From: G020354085 sp964629975
GTDB lineage: Bacteria > Pseudomonadota > Gammaproteobacteria > Acidiferrobacterales > Sulfurifustaceae
NCBI GenBank assembly: GCA_964629975.1
Contig: CAZVUN010000089.1
Location: forward strand, 1-12,877
Reading direction: 5' to 3'
Length of the DNA stretch: 12,877 bases
Positions within the stretch are counted from its first letter, which is position 1. Each line of letters starts with the position of its first letter. Shown piece after piece: positions 6,908-12,877 of this stretch. The notes below the pieces were generated by a model. The model had not been told where the DNA came from, did not search any database, and saw nothing but the letters and a program-made list of their open reading frames with translations. Both the position numbers and the translations under genes were made by a program.

Positions 6908-8265
6908 TGCGTTCGCTGCGGGCCCGCCTGTCGATCGGCCTGGCCGCGAGCCTCGCCGCCGTTTTTGTCGTGCAGTGGCTGGTCGTGACATTTGCCATCC
7001 GCGCGGTCGCCGAGTCCTACGTGGCGAGCCGCCTCGAGCACGACTCGGACAGCCTGGTCGCTGCGCTCGTCTTCGACGCCAGCGGCCGACCGGCGCTACA
7101 GGGCGCTCGGCTCGGAGCGGTGTTCGAGCGACCATATTCCGGCCACTACTACCGCGTCGCGGTTGGCGAGCATGTGGTGCGTTCGCGTTCCCTGTGGGAT
7201 CAGGACCTCGCGGTCGTGCCGACCGACCCCGGCGCCACCCGACGCGAGCGCATGCCCGGTCCGCAGGAACAGACGCTGCTGGTGCTCACCCGCGGGGTCA
7301 GCGCGGGTGACAACCGGCTGACCATCAGCGTCGCCGAGGATCTGACGCCGCTCACAGCCGACTTGCGGCGCTTCAGCCTGCAATTCGGGCTGGTTTCGGC
7401 CGCCGCACTCGTTGTGCTCCTCACGGTACAGGGCATCGCGCTGCGTGTCGGCCTGCGGCCGCTGGCGCGTATTCGCGGCGCGCTCGAGCAGGTCGCGCGT
7501 GGCGAGCGCGAGCGCCTGGATGAGGATACCCCGCCGGAGATCCAGCCGCTGGTGCGCGAGCTCAACGTCTCCCTCACGGCGCTGCGCCGGCGGCTGGAGC
7601 GCTCGCGGCGCGCACTCGGCAACCTTGCGCACGCCCTCAAGACGCCGCTCACCGTGCTTACCGTTCTGGGCAGCGACAAACGCCTGCGCCGCTGGTCCGA
7701 CCTTCGGCGCCCGCTGGTCGCCAATACGGAAAGCATCGCTCGGCTCATCGACCGGGAGCTCAAGCGCGCGCGCCTCGCCGGTGCCGCGCCGGGCGGCGCG
7801 CGCCTCGATCTCAAGAGCGAGTTGACGGCGCTGCGCGATACGATGCAGGCCGTGCACCACGACAAGGCGCTCAACTTCGAGGTCCGCGCACCGCGCGGAC
7901 CGGTCGAGTACCGAGCCGATCGCGAGGACATGCTCGAATTGCTTGGCAACGTGCTCGACAACGCCTGCAAGTGGGCGCGCTCCGCCGTGCGCGTAACCGT
8001 TGGATCTGGCGAGCCGCTGTGCGTCACCATCGAGGACGATGGCCCCGGGTGTCCGGCGCAGCAGCTTGAGCGGCTCGCGCGGCGCGGTGTGCGCGTCGAC
8101 GAGTCAACCCCGGGACATGGTCTCGGGCTGGCGATCGCACAGGACATTGTCGCCTCCTATGCCGGGCGCCTGGCGTTCGGCCGCTCGCGCGAATTGGGCG
8201 GATTTGAGGTGACGATCCTGCTGCCGGCCGCCGGGGTTGTTGCCGACAGGGCACAGGACCGGTAA
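6907..8265 (+). CDS. Membrane sensor histidine kinase (PhoQ/BqsS-like)
   Basis: A 452-residue kinase. Membrane helix 1 is at about 10-31, a periplasmic domain at about 32-158, helix 2 at about 160-180, a HAMP-like linker at about 181-230, and a DHp domain with H242 in LAHALKTPL, the PhoQ-type H-box. The ATPase domain has its N-box at 348-357 (NVLDNACKWA), G1 at 377-381 (DDGPG) and G2 at 403-410 (GHGLGLAI). All catalytic motifs are intact. The sensor domain carries PYSGHYYRV and RSRSLWDQDL, which I recognise from kinases next to PepSY genes. The RExxE iron(II) motif reported for BqsS is not evident, so the signal is not predictable. It forms a two-component pair with the preceding regulator. 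Confidence 0.94.
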   Translation: MRSLRARLSIGLAASLAAVFVVQWLVVTFAIRAVAESYVASRLEHDSDSLVAALVFDASGRPALQGARLGAVFERPYSGHYYRVAVGEHVVRSRSLWDQDLAVVPTDPGATRRERMPGPQEQTLLVLTRGVSAGDNRLTISVAEDLTPLTADLRRFSLQFGLVSAAALVVLLTVQGIALRVGLRPLARIRGALEQVARGERERLDEDTPPEIQPLVRELNVSLTALRRRLERSRRALGNLAHALKTPLTVLTVLGSDKRLRRWSDLRRPLVANTESIARLIDRELKRARLAGAAPGGARLDLKSELTALRDTMQAVHHDKALNFEVRAPRGPVEYRADREDMLELLGNVLDNACKWARSAVRVTVGSGEPLCVTIEDDGPGCPAQQLERLARRGVRVDESTPGHGLGLAIAQDIVASYAGRLAFGRSRELGGFEVTILLPAAGVVADRAQDR

Positions 8266-8268
8266 CGA

Positions 8269-8298
8269 TCGACGCGGCGCTTGGTCAGCGCCCGTCGA
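8269..8298. terminator. Hairpin between convergent genes, probable bidirectional terminator
   Basis: TCGACG-C-GGCGCT, loop TGGTC, then AGCGCC-CGTCGA forms a 12-bp stem with one bulged C. It starts four bases after the kinase stop and ends 30 bp before the stop of the convergent DksA-like gene. There is no clear T-run on either side, so it may be a weak intrinsic terminator or an RNA 3'-end protector. Confidence 0.55.
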
Positions 8299-8327
8299 AG
8301 TCGCGCGCCGCAAGAAGCAGATTCCCG

Positions 8328-8726
8328 CTACAGGCTCGGGGTGACGTCGCGCCCGCCACGCGTTCCGTTTTCGTGGCGCGACTGGCAGGGCTGGCAGCGC
8401 TTGGCGGTCGGATACGCCTCGAGCCGGGCGAGGGCGATGTCGGCGCCGCAGTCGACGCATTCACCGTAGCTGCCCTCGCGCATACGTTCCAAGGCCGCCT
8501 CGATATCGGCGAGCTCGGCAACTTCGCGGTCGAGGTGCGCGAGGTTCACCCCCACGAGCAGATCGGCGAACGACTCTTCCGCCGCATCATGCACCTGCCC
8601 GGCGAGATCGACGAAGTCCTCGCGCTTGGATTCGAGCAGCGTGTCGTGGATCAGCCAGCGCAACGCCTCGCGGCGCTGGCTGAGCTGCTCGCGCAGACGG
8701 GCAATATCCTTGTCGCTGAGAGTCAT
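8328..8726 (-). CDS. TraR/DksA family zinc-finger protein
   Basis: A 132-residue protein with a long N-terminal helical region, probably a coiled coil, at about 5-80. A C4 zinc finger follows (C90, C93, C111, C114) in GECVDCGADIALARLEAYP then AKRCQPC, the DksA/TraR signature. It is shorter than E. coli DksA (151 residues) and lacks part of its N-terminus. It should act on RNA polymerase through the secondary channel, with or without ppGpp. ATG 8726 is chosen because GAGGTG lies six bases upstream and longer starts would run through moeA. It lies 79 bp after moeA on the same strand, but an FNR/DNR-type box and an extended -10 in that gap give it a promoter of its own. The coiled-coil tip acidic residues should be checked against DksA before assuming the same activity. 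Confidence 0.88.
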   Translation of the reverse strand: MTLSDKDIARLREQLSQRREALRWLIHDTLLESKREDFVDLAGQVHDAAEESFADLLVGVNLAHLDREVAELADIEAALERMREGSYGECVDCGADIALARLEAYPTAKRCQPCQSRHENGTRGGRDVTPSL

Positions 8727-8753
8727 GACACGCACCTCGCTTGGCGAATTGAC

Positions 8754-8759
8754 GCTATC
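8754..8759 (-). promoter_or_regulatory. Candidate extended -10 for the DksA-like gene
   Basis: On the minus strand GATAGC is preceded by TGT, an extended -10 pattern. The predicted start of transcription near 8745-8747 would put the FNR/DNR box centre (8785.5) near -40, the class II activation position. Confidence 0.4.
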
Positions 8760-8778
8760 ACAGCCACGCGGTGCGACA

Positions 8779-8792
8779 TTGATCCCGGTCAA
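8779..8792. promoter_or_regulatory. FNR/DNR-type operator upstream of the DksA-like gene
   Basis: TTGAT-CCCG-GTCAA matches the FNR/ANR/DNR consensus TTGAT-N4-ATCAA in 9 of 10 positions. It lies in the 79-bp gap between moeA and the DksA-like gene, outside both coding regions, about 60 bp before ATG 8726. Confidence 0.65.
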
Positions 8793-8805
8793 TGCCGCCC
8801 TGCGC

Positions 8806-10008
8806 TCACGGGATGTCGAGGGTGAGTGGCGTGACGCGCACGCTGTCGCCGGGCTGGAATCCCTGGCTGTCGGCCTCGACGCGGATGAGCGCGTTGGTAT
8901 CGCGCAACGCCGCGAGCTGGTGCGAGCCTTGCCCGGGCAGCGCGCGCGCCATGAGCCGGCCGCCTTCGAGGTACACGTGCCCGCGCAGGAACTCGGTGCG
9001 CCCGGCATGGCGGCGAAAGCCGTTGGCGGCGAGCGCGGGCAGCTCCGGGCGCAGCGGTGTGCCGTGGTGCCAGACGACGAGCGCCGGCTCCACGAACAGC
9101 TTGTACGTCACGAGGCTCGATACCGGGTTGCCCGGCAGCGCGAGAAAGTGCGTGCGGCTGCCCAGGCGCCCGAAGGCGATCGGCTTGCCGGGTTTGATCT
9201 TCACCTTCCAGAACTCGATCGTGCCGATCTCGCCGAACACCTGCTTGACCAGGTCGTGCTCGCCGACCGAGGCGCCGCCGCTGGTGATGATGAAGTCAAA
9301 GTCGCCGGAGCGCGCGAGCAGTGCGCGCAGGGCCGCGGCATCGTCCCGCACCGTGCCGCCATCGACCGCCTCGACCCCGAACGCGCGCAGCTGCAGCAGT
9401 GTGGCGAGGCGGTTCGACTCGTAGATCTGCCCGGGCCTGAGCGCCGTGCCGGGCGAGACCAGCTCATCCCCGGTGGCCACGACCAGCACGCGCGCACGCG
9501 TGAACACCGCCAGCTCGGCGACGCCGGCCGCCGACAGCAGCGCGATGTCATACGCCGACAGCCGATGCCCGGCCGCGTACAGACGGTCACCGGCATGGAA
9601 GTCCTCGCCCCGGTGACGCAGGTTCTGCCCGGGCTGCACCGTGCGCGGGAACACGATGGCCTCGCCCCGGCGCTGGATGTCCTCCTGCATGACCACGGCG
9701 TCCGCACCGGCCGGCAGCGGCGCGCCGGTGAAGATGCGCATGGTGGTGCCGGGCGTCAGGCGGCCGGGCGCATCCCCGCAGCGCGACACCCCGGCCAGTG
9801 GCAATACGAAGTCGGCGGCGATCAGGTCGGCGATCGCCACCGCGTAACCGTCCATGGCCGAGTTGTCGAACGCCGGGTTGTCGACGCGCGCGTGCACATC
9901 GGCGGCGAGGAAGCGCCCGTGCGCTTCGGCGAGCGGCACGGTCTCGTGCCGCTCGGCGCGGCGCACCGCGGCGCAGAGCGCTTGCTGGGCCTGTTCGAGC
10001 GTGAGCAT
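8806..10008 (-). CDS. moeA: Molybdopterin molybdenumtransferase MoeA
   Basis: A 400-residue protein of normal MoeA length. It inserts molybdate into adenylated molybdopterin in the cytoplasm, the last step of Mo-cofactor synthesis. Diagnostic motifs are intact: NPAFDNSAMDGYA at 44-56, RIFTGAPLPAGAD at 91-103, ATGDEL at 178-183, ITSGGASVGEHD at 241-252, KIKPGKP at 270-276 and LPGNPVSS at 291-298. A C-terminal beta domain follows. It is preceded on the same strand by a thioredoxin-like gene (60-bp gap) and followed by the DksA-like gene. No Shine-Dalgarno precedes ATG 10008. Instead a hairpin (10014-10040) abuts the start codon. It presumably supports molybdoenzymes of anaerobic respiration encoded elsewhere. 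Confidence 0.96.
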   Translation of the reverse strand: MLTLEQAQQALCAAVRRAERHETVPLAEAHGRFLAADVHARVDNPAFDNSAMDGYAVAIADLIAADFVLPLAGVSRCGDAPGRLTPGTTMRIFTGAPLPAGADAVVMQEDIQRRGEAIVFPRTVQPGQNLRHRGEDFHAGDRLYAAGHRLSAYDIALLSAAGVAELAVFTRARVLVVATGDELVSPGTALRPGQIYESNRLATLLQLRAFGVEAVDGGTVRDDAAALRALLARSGDFDFIITSGGASVGEHDLVKQVFGEIGTIEFWKVKIKPGKPIAFGRLGSRTHFLALPGNPVSSLVTYKLFVEPALVVWHHGTPLRPELPALAANGFRRHAGRTEFLRGHVYLEGGRLMARALPGQGSHQLAALRDTNALIRVEADSQGFQPGDSVRVTPLTLDIP

Positions 10009-10013
10009 GGCGA

Positions 10014-10040
10014 CGTACGGACGGGGAACCGTGCCGTACG
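10014..10040. repeat. Inverted repeat/hairpin just upstream of moeA
   Basis: CGTACGG-ACGG pairs with CCGT-G-CCGTACG across a 4-base loop (10025-10028), giving 11 paired bases with one bulged base. In the minus-strand transcript it ends five bases before the moeA ATG, in the place where a ribosome-binding site should be. It could modulate moeA translation or mark mRNA processing. No T-tract is present. Confidence 0.5.
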
Positions 10041-10068
10041 GTAGCCGGTTTCGTGCGGATCGACCAGC

Positions 10069-10323
10069 CTAGGCGCGCGTGCCGCGGTGCACGAGGGCGC
10101 GCGCCTCGTCCGGGCTTTGCACGCCGACCCCGGCGAGCTGCCCGTCGATCACCACCGCGGGAATCGCGGTGAGCTGCAGGCGCGCCTCGATGGCCTCGCC
10201 GGCCGGCGTGCGCAAGTCGATCACCTCGAGCGCGAATCCGCCCTCGGCGGCGAGCGCGCGCCACACCCGCTCGGCGCGTTCGCACGGCGCGGAGCCCGCG
10301 CACACCAGCAATTCGACCTTCAT
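10069..10323 (-). CDS. Small thioredoxin-like protein with CX5C motif
   Basis: An 84-residue protein whose pattern fits a minimal thioredoxin/glutaredoxin fold: a KVELLVCAGSAPC first strand and turn, a helix at about 14-28, LEVIDL as the second strand, and TAIPAVVIDGQLAG with the cis-proline (P55) before strand three. The cysteines are C8 and C14 (CX5C), not the usual CxxC, so it may be a non-canonical redox, metal-binding or glutathione-linked protein. ATG 10323 is preferred. An in-frame TTG at 10401 would put coding sequence over the divergent regulatory region and add a non-homologous extension. It is divergent from dnr and upstream of moeA, probably as the first gene of that operon. Confidence 0.75.
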   Translation of the reverse strand: MKVELLVCAGSAPCERAERVWRALAAEGGFALEVIDLRTPAGEAIEARLQLTAIPAVVIDGQLAGVGVQSPDEARALVHRGTRA

Positions 10324-10387
10324 CCCTGTCGCCCCCCGGGCGTTCGGCACAATGGACGCACTGTCGCGTCCGGTCCCCGCGGGGTCA

Positions 10388-10401
10388 TTGACCTTGATCA
10401 A
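10388..10401. promoter_or_regulatory. FNR/DNR-type operator in the divergent dnr region
   Basis: TTGAC-CTTG-ATCAA matches TTGAT-N4-ATCAA in 9 of 10 positions. Its centre is 36.5 bp before the dnr start codon and about 71 bp before the divergent thioredoxin-like gene. It could therefore mediate autoregulation of dnr, activation of the minus-strand operon, or both. Confidence 0.7.
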
Positions 10402-10418
10402 GCGGCCATCGACTTGGG

Positions 10419-10424
10419 TATGAT
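10419..10424 (+). promoter_or_regulatory. -10 element of dnr, possible leaderless transcript
   Basis: TATGAT, 5 of 6 to TATAAT, ends six bases before ATG 10431. Normal spacing puts the transcription start at or next to the A of the start codon. No Shine-Dalgarno is visible, so leaderless translation is plausible. Confidence 0.5.
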
Positions 10425-10430
10425 TGCCAC

Positions 10431-11138
10431 ATGAACCCGCTCGGGAACGCGCACGCGGAACTGCGCCGCAACTACATCTTCGCCGACATGAGCGAGGCGC
10501 GCCTGGCGCAGCTCACGCACGCCATGCAGGTCGTGCACCTGCAACCGGGCGACACGCTGTTCCAGCAGGGCCAGCCGGCCGAGCGCTTCTTCTTCGTGCG
10601 CGACGGCATGATCAAGCTCTACCGGCTGTCGCCCGAGGGCGATGAGAAGATCATCGAGATCGTGCAGCCCACCCAGACGTTCGGCGAAGCGGTGATGTTC
10701 ATGGGTGCACGCGCGCGCTACCCGGTGAATGCCGAGGCGATCAGCGAGGCGCATGTGTACGGCTTCGAGGGCAAGGCGTTTCTCAACCTGCTGCACGAGT
10801 CGCAGGAGGCGTGCTTCGGGCTGCTGGCGTCGATGAGCCGGCGGCTGCACATGCTGGTCAACCAGATCGAGAGCCTCACCCTGCAGAACGCGACCTACCG
10901 CCTGGTCGCGTACCTGCTCGAGCAGATCCCGGGCGGCGTGAAGCATTCGCCCGACCTGCAGCTCACCACACCCAAGAGCGTGATCGCCTCGCAGCTCGCG
11001 ATCCAGCCGGAGACGCTGTCGCGCATCCTGGCCAAGCTGCGCAAGCGCGGCCTGATCGAGGTCGAGGGCAATCACATCCTGGTGCGCGATGTGGCGGCGC
11101 TGCGCCAGCTGGTGCACATGCCGCCCAGCGAATCGTAG
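10431..11138 (+). CDS. dnr: DNR-type Crp/Fnr family regulator
   Basis: A 235-residue Crp/Fnr protein. The cyclic-nucleotide-binding-like sensor domain at about 15-125 has YRLSPEGDEKIIEI and a TFGEAVMF stretch very like Pseudomonas DNR. The dimer helix at about 128-158 includes ESLTLQNATYRLVAYLL, and a helix-turn-helix follows at about 158-222. Recognition-helix residues E194, S197 and R198 (IQPETLSRIL) match those FNR uses to read TTGAT half-sites. There is no N-terminal cysteine cluster, so it is not an oxygen-sensing Fe-S FNR. DNR proteins respond to NO, probably through heme, and activate denitrification genes. A box matching its expected site lies directly upstream. moaC follows after 21 bp. 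FixK- or NnrR-like function is the alternative. Confidence 0.88.
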   Translation: MNPLGNAHAELRRNYIFADMSEARLAQLTHAMQVVHLQPGDTLFQQGQPAERFFFVRDGMIKLYRLSPEGDEKIIEIVQPTQTFGEAVMFMGARARYPVNAEAISEAHVYGFEGKAFLNLLHESQEACFGLLASMSRRLHMLVNQIESLTLQNATYRLVAYLLEQIPGGVKHSPDLQLTTPKSVIASQLAIQPETLSRILAKLRKRGLIEVEGNHILVRDVAALRQLVHMPPSES

Positions 11139-11159
11139 GCGCGAGTTTCGGATTGCAGA

Positions 11160-11648
<489 letters not shown>

Positions 11649-11733
11649 GCGCGCCGCGCAGTGCGCCGGCTGGCCCGCTCCGAGGCGCAGCGCCAACCGG
11701 GCGGCCGCGCATGCAATCGCGCGCCCGAGCCTT

Positions 11734-11739
11734 TAGAAT
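11734..11739 (+). promoter_or_regulatory. Candidate -10 for the iron-sulfur flavoprotein gene
   Basis: TAGAAT lies 39 bp before ATG 11779 in the 130-bp spacer after moaC. No convincing -35 is present at 17 bp, which would suit an activator-dependent promoter. I see no FNR/DNR box here and no clear terminator for moaC. Confidence 0.4.
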
Positions 11740-11778
11740 TGGCGCCCCGCCCGATCCTGCCCAGCACCCTGCGCCGCC

Positions 11779-12877
11779 ATGTCGTCCACCCCGCTTCGCC
11801 TCAACTTCGGCATGACCTTCGCCGACCTGCTGCGCGAGGACGCGCTCGCGCGCCTCGACCAGATGTTCCTCGAGCGCTTCCACGCCCACGACCCCGTGCG
11901 CTGCGCACAGCTGCGCGCGCTGCGTGCCGGGCAGACACTGACAGCGCTCGAGCTGAGCGAGCTCCTGCTCGCCGGCGGGCCGGTGCTCGAGGCGCTCATC
12001 GCCGAGCTGTTCGGGGTGCAGAGCGAGCTGGCCGCCGCGCGCGCGGCGACCCAGGCGCACGACCCGGTGTTTGCCTTCAAGAAGCAGTTCGTGCAGCGGC
12101 GCGCGCGCCGGCGCCTGTTGAAGCAGGAGGCGCTCGAGAGTTTCGCCACGCTCGACGCGTGGCTGAGCGGCGCGCTCGCGCAGGCCGGTCTGACGGACGC
12201 GGATCGGGAGCTGGCGATCGCCCGGCTGGGCGAGCGGCTGCTCGCCGACGAGAAGGCGCATGCCGACGCGGTCGAGAAGCTCGTGCGCTGGTGCATCCGC
12301 GCCCTCACCACGCCCGAGGGCAAGGCCGCCGTGCACGGCTGGGTGAGTTTCAAGCTGCCGGAAGGCCTCGACCCCCAGCGCCTGGTGCCGGTCGTGCCGG
12401 TTGCGAACGATCCGATTGGGCGCCTCGAGGGACCGGCCGAGCGACGGCGCGCGCGCGACGGCTTCAAGCTCACCGATCCGCGCATGGGTGCACGCGAGGT
12501 GCAGAACGAGATCCACTACTGCATCTATTGCCACGACCACGATGGCGACTTCTGCTCCAAGGGCTTCCCGGAGAAGAAGGGCGAGCCGGACAAGGGGCTC
12601 AAGGTCAATGCGCTCGGCGTCACCCTCACCGGCTGCCCGCTCGACGAGAAGATCTCCGAGATGCACACGCTCAAGCGTGCCGGGCACACGATCGCGGCGC
12701 TCGCCATGATCACGGTCGACAACCCGATGTGCGCGGCCACCGGGCACCGCATCTGCAACGACTGCATGAAGGCGTGCATCTACCAGAAGCAGGACCCGGT
12801 CAACATCCCGCAGACCGAGACACGCATCCTGACCGATGTGCTGCGCCTGCCGTGGGGGGTGGAGATCTACGACCTGC
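11779..12877 (+). CDS. Large cysteine-rich iron-sulfur protein, probable FAD/NAD(P) oxidoreductase (C-terminus outside the window)
   Basis: My reading from ATG 11779 is open to the right edge (366 codons). Residues 1-240 are helical and charged, with no domain I recognise. Cysteines then appear in ordered sets: C248, C251 and C259 (CIYCHDHDGDFC), C286 (TGCPLDEK), and C318, C326, C329 and C333 (the last three in CNDCMKAC), followed by DPVNIPQTETRIL. The last set resembles the [4Fe-4S] domain preceding the FAD/NAD(P) module in GltD and dihydropyrimidine dehydrogenase. I recall long proteobacterial proteins of this type annotated as FAD-dependent or glutamate-synthase-like oxidoreductases. The flavin module is inferred and lies beyond the window. 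No signal peptide is seen, so it is probably cytoplasmic. Substrate unknown. It lies 130 bp after moaC, apparently with its own promoter. Confidence 0.78.
   Translation, partial: MSSTPLRLNFGMTFADLLREDALARLDQMFLERFHAHDPVRCAQLRALRAGQTLTALELSELLLAGGPVLEALIAELFGVQSELAAARAATQAHDPVFAFKKQFVQRRARRRLLKQEALESFATLDAWLSGALAQAGLTDADRELAIARLGERLLADEKAHADAVEKLVRWCIRALTTPEGKAAVHGWVSFKLPEGLDPQRLVPVVPVANDPIGRLEGPAERRRARDGFKLTDPRMGAREVQNEIHYCIYCHDHDGDFCSKGFPEKKGEPDKGLKVNALGVTLTGCPLDEKISEMHTLKRAGHTIAALAMITVDNPMCAATGHRICNDCMKACIYQKQDPVNIPQTETRILTDVLRLPWGVEIYDL

Noticed and set aside
8727..9008. Longer start for the DksA-like gene reaching into moeA
   Set aside because: It would cross the FNR/DNR box and moeA coding sequence. 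ATG 8726 has a good GAGGTG site and matches the family length.
8626..10044. 472-codon plus-strand frame opposite moeA
   Set aside because: Shadow of moeA, whose minus-strand reading carries every diagnostic MoeA motif.
10324..10401. Longer start (TTG 10401) for the thioredoxin-like gene
   Set aside because: The extra residues lack homology and would begin inside the divergent operator.

Overview
The window is a stretch of GC-rich bacterial chromosome, dense with genes that have short spacers. Gene content points to a respiratory proteobacterium able to handle nitrogen oxides: NnrS, a DNR-type Crp/Fnr regulator, FNR/DNR-like operators and molybdenum-cofactor genes. Several proteins look gamma- or betaproteobacterial, such as SirB2, the QseB/PmrA-like regulator and a DksA-like zinc-finger protein, but the sequence alone does not fix the genus. 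No rRNA, tRNA, CRISPR array, insertion sequence or phage gene was found.

Layout. (1) 1-3196, minus strand: a large GAF-GAF-PAS-PAS-PAS-GGDEF-EAL cyclic-di-GMP protein, cut by the left edge. (2) 3426-5054, plus strand: nnrS and a SirB2-family gene, a two-gene operon transcribed away from gene 1. It is followed by a C-rich, G-poor, hairpin-bearing stretch that may be a terminator. (3) 5186-8265, plus strand: a compact operon of cytochrome b561-like protein, secreted PepSY protein, OmpR-family response regulator and PhoQ-like histidine kinase. It is preceded by an 11-bp direct repeat resembling operators of this regulator subfamily. (4) 8269-8298: a strong hairpin between convergent genes. (5) 8328-10323, minus strand: a thioredoxin-like protein, moeA, and a short DksA/TraR-like gene with its own FNR/DNR-type box. 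(6) 10388-11648, plus strand: a second FNR/DNR-type box, dnr and moaC. (7) 11779-12877, plus strand: the N-terminal part of a large cysteine-rich, probably iron-sulfur flavoprotein, cut by the right edge.

How it may work together. DNR proteins are nitric-oxide-responsive activators. This one has its own operator beside its gene, and a second matching operator precedes the DksA-like gene, so both may respond to NO or low oxygen. MoeA and MoaC serve molybdoenzymes such as nitrate reductase, although no such enzyme is in the window. NnrS belongs to the same stress theme. The b561/PepSY/two-component operon appears to be a separate, autoregulated envelope-sensing unit whose signal is unknown. It is the best candidate for an incompletely described system here.
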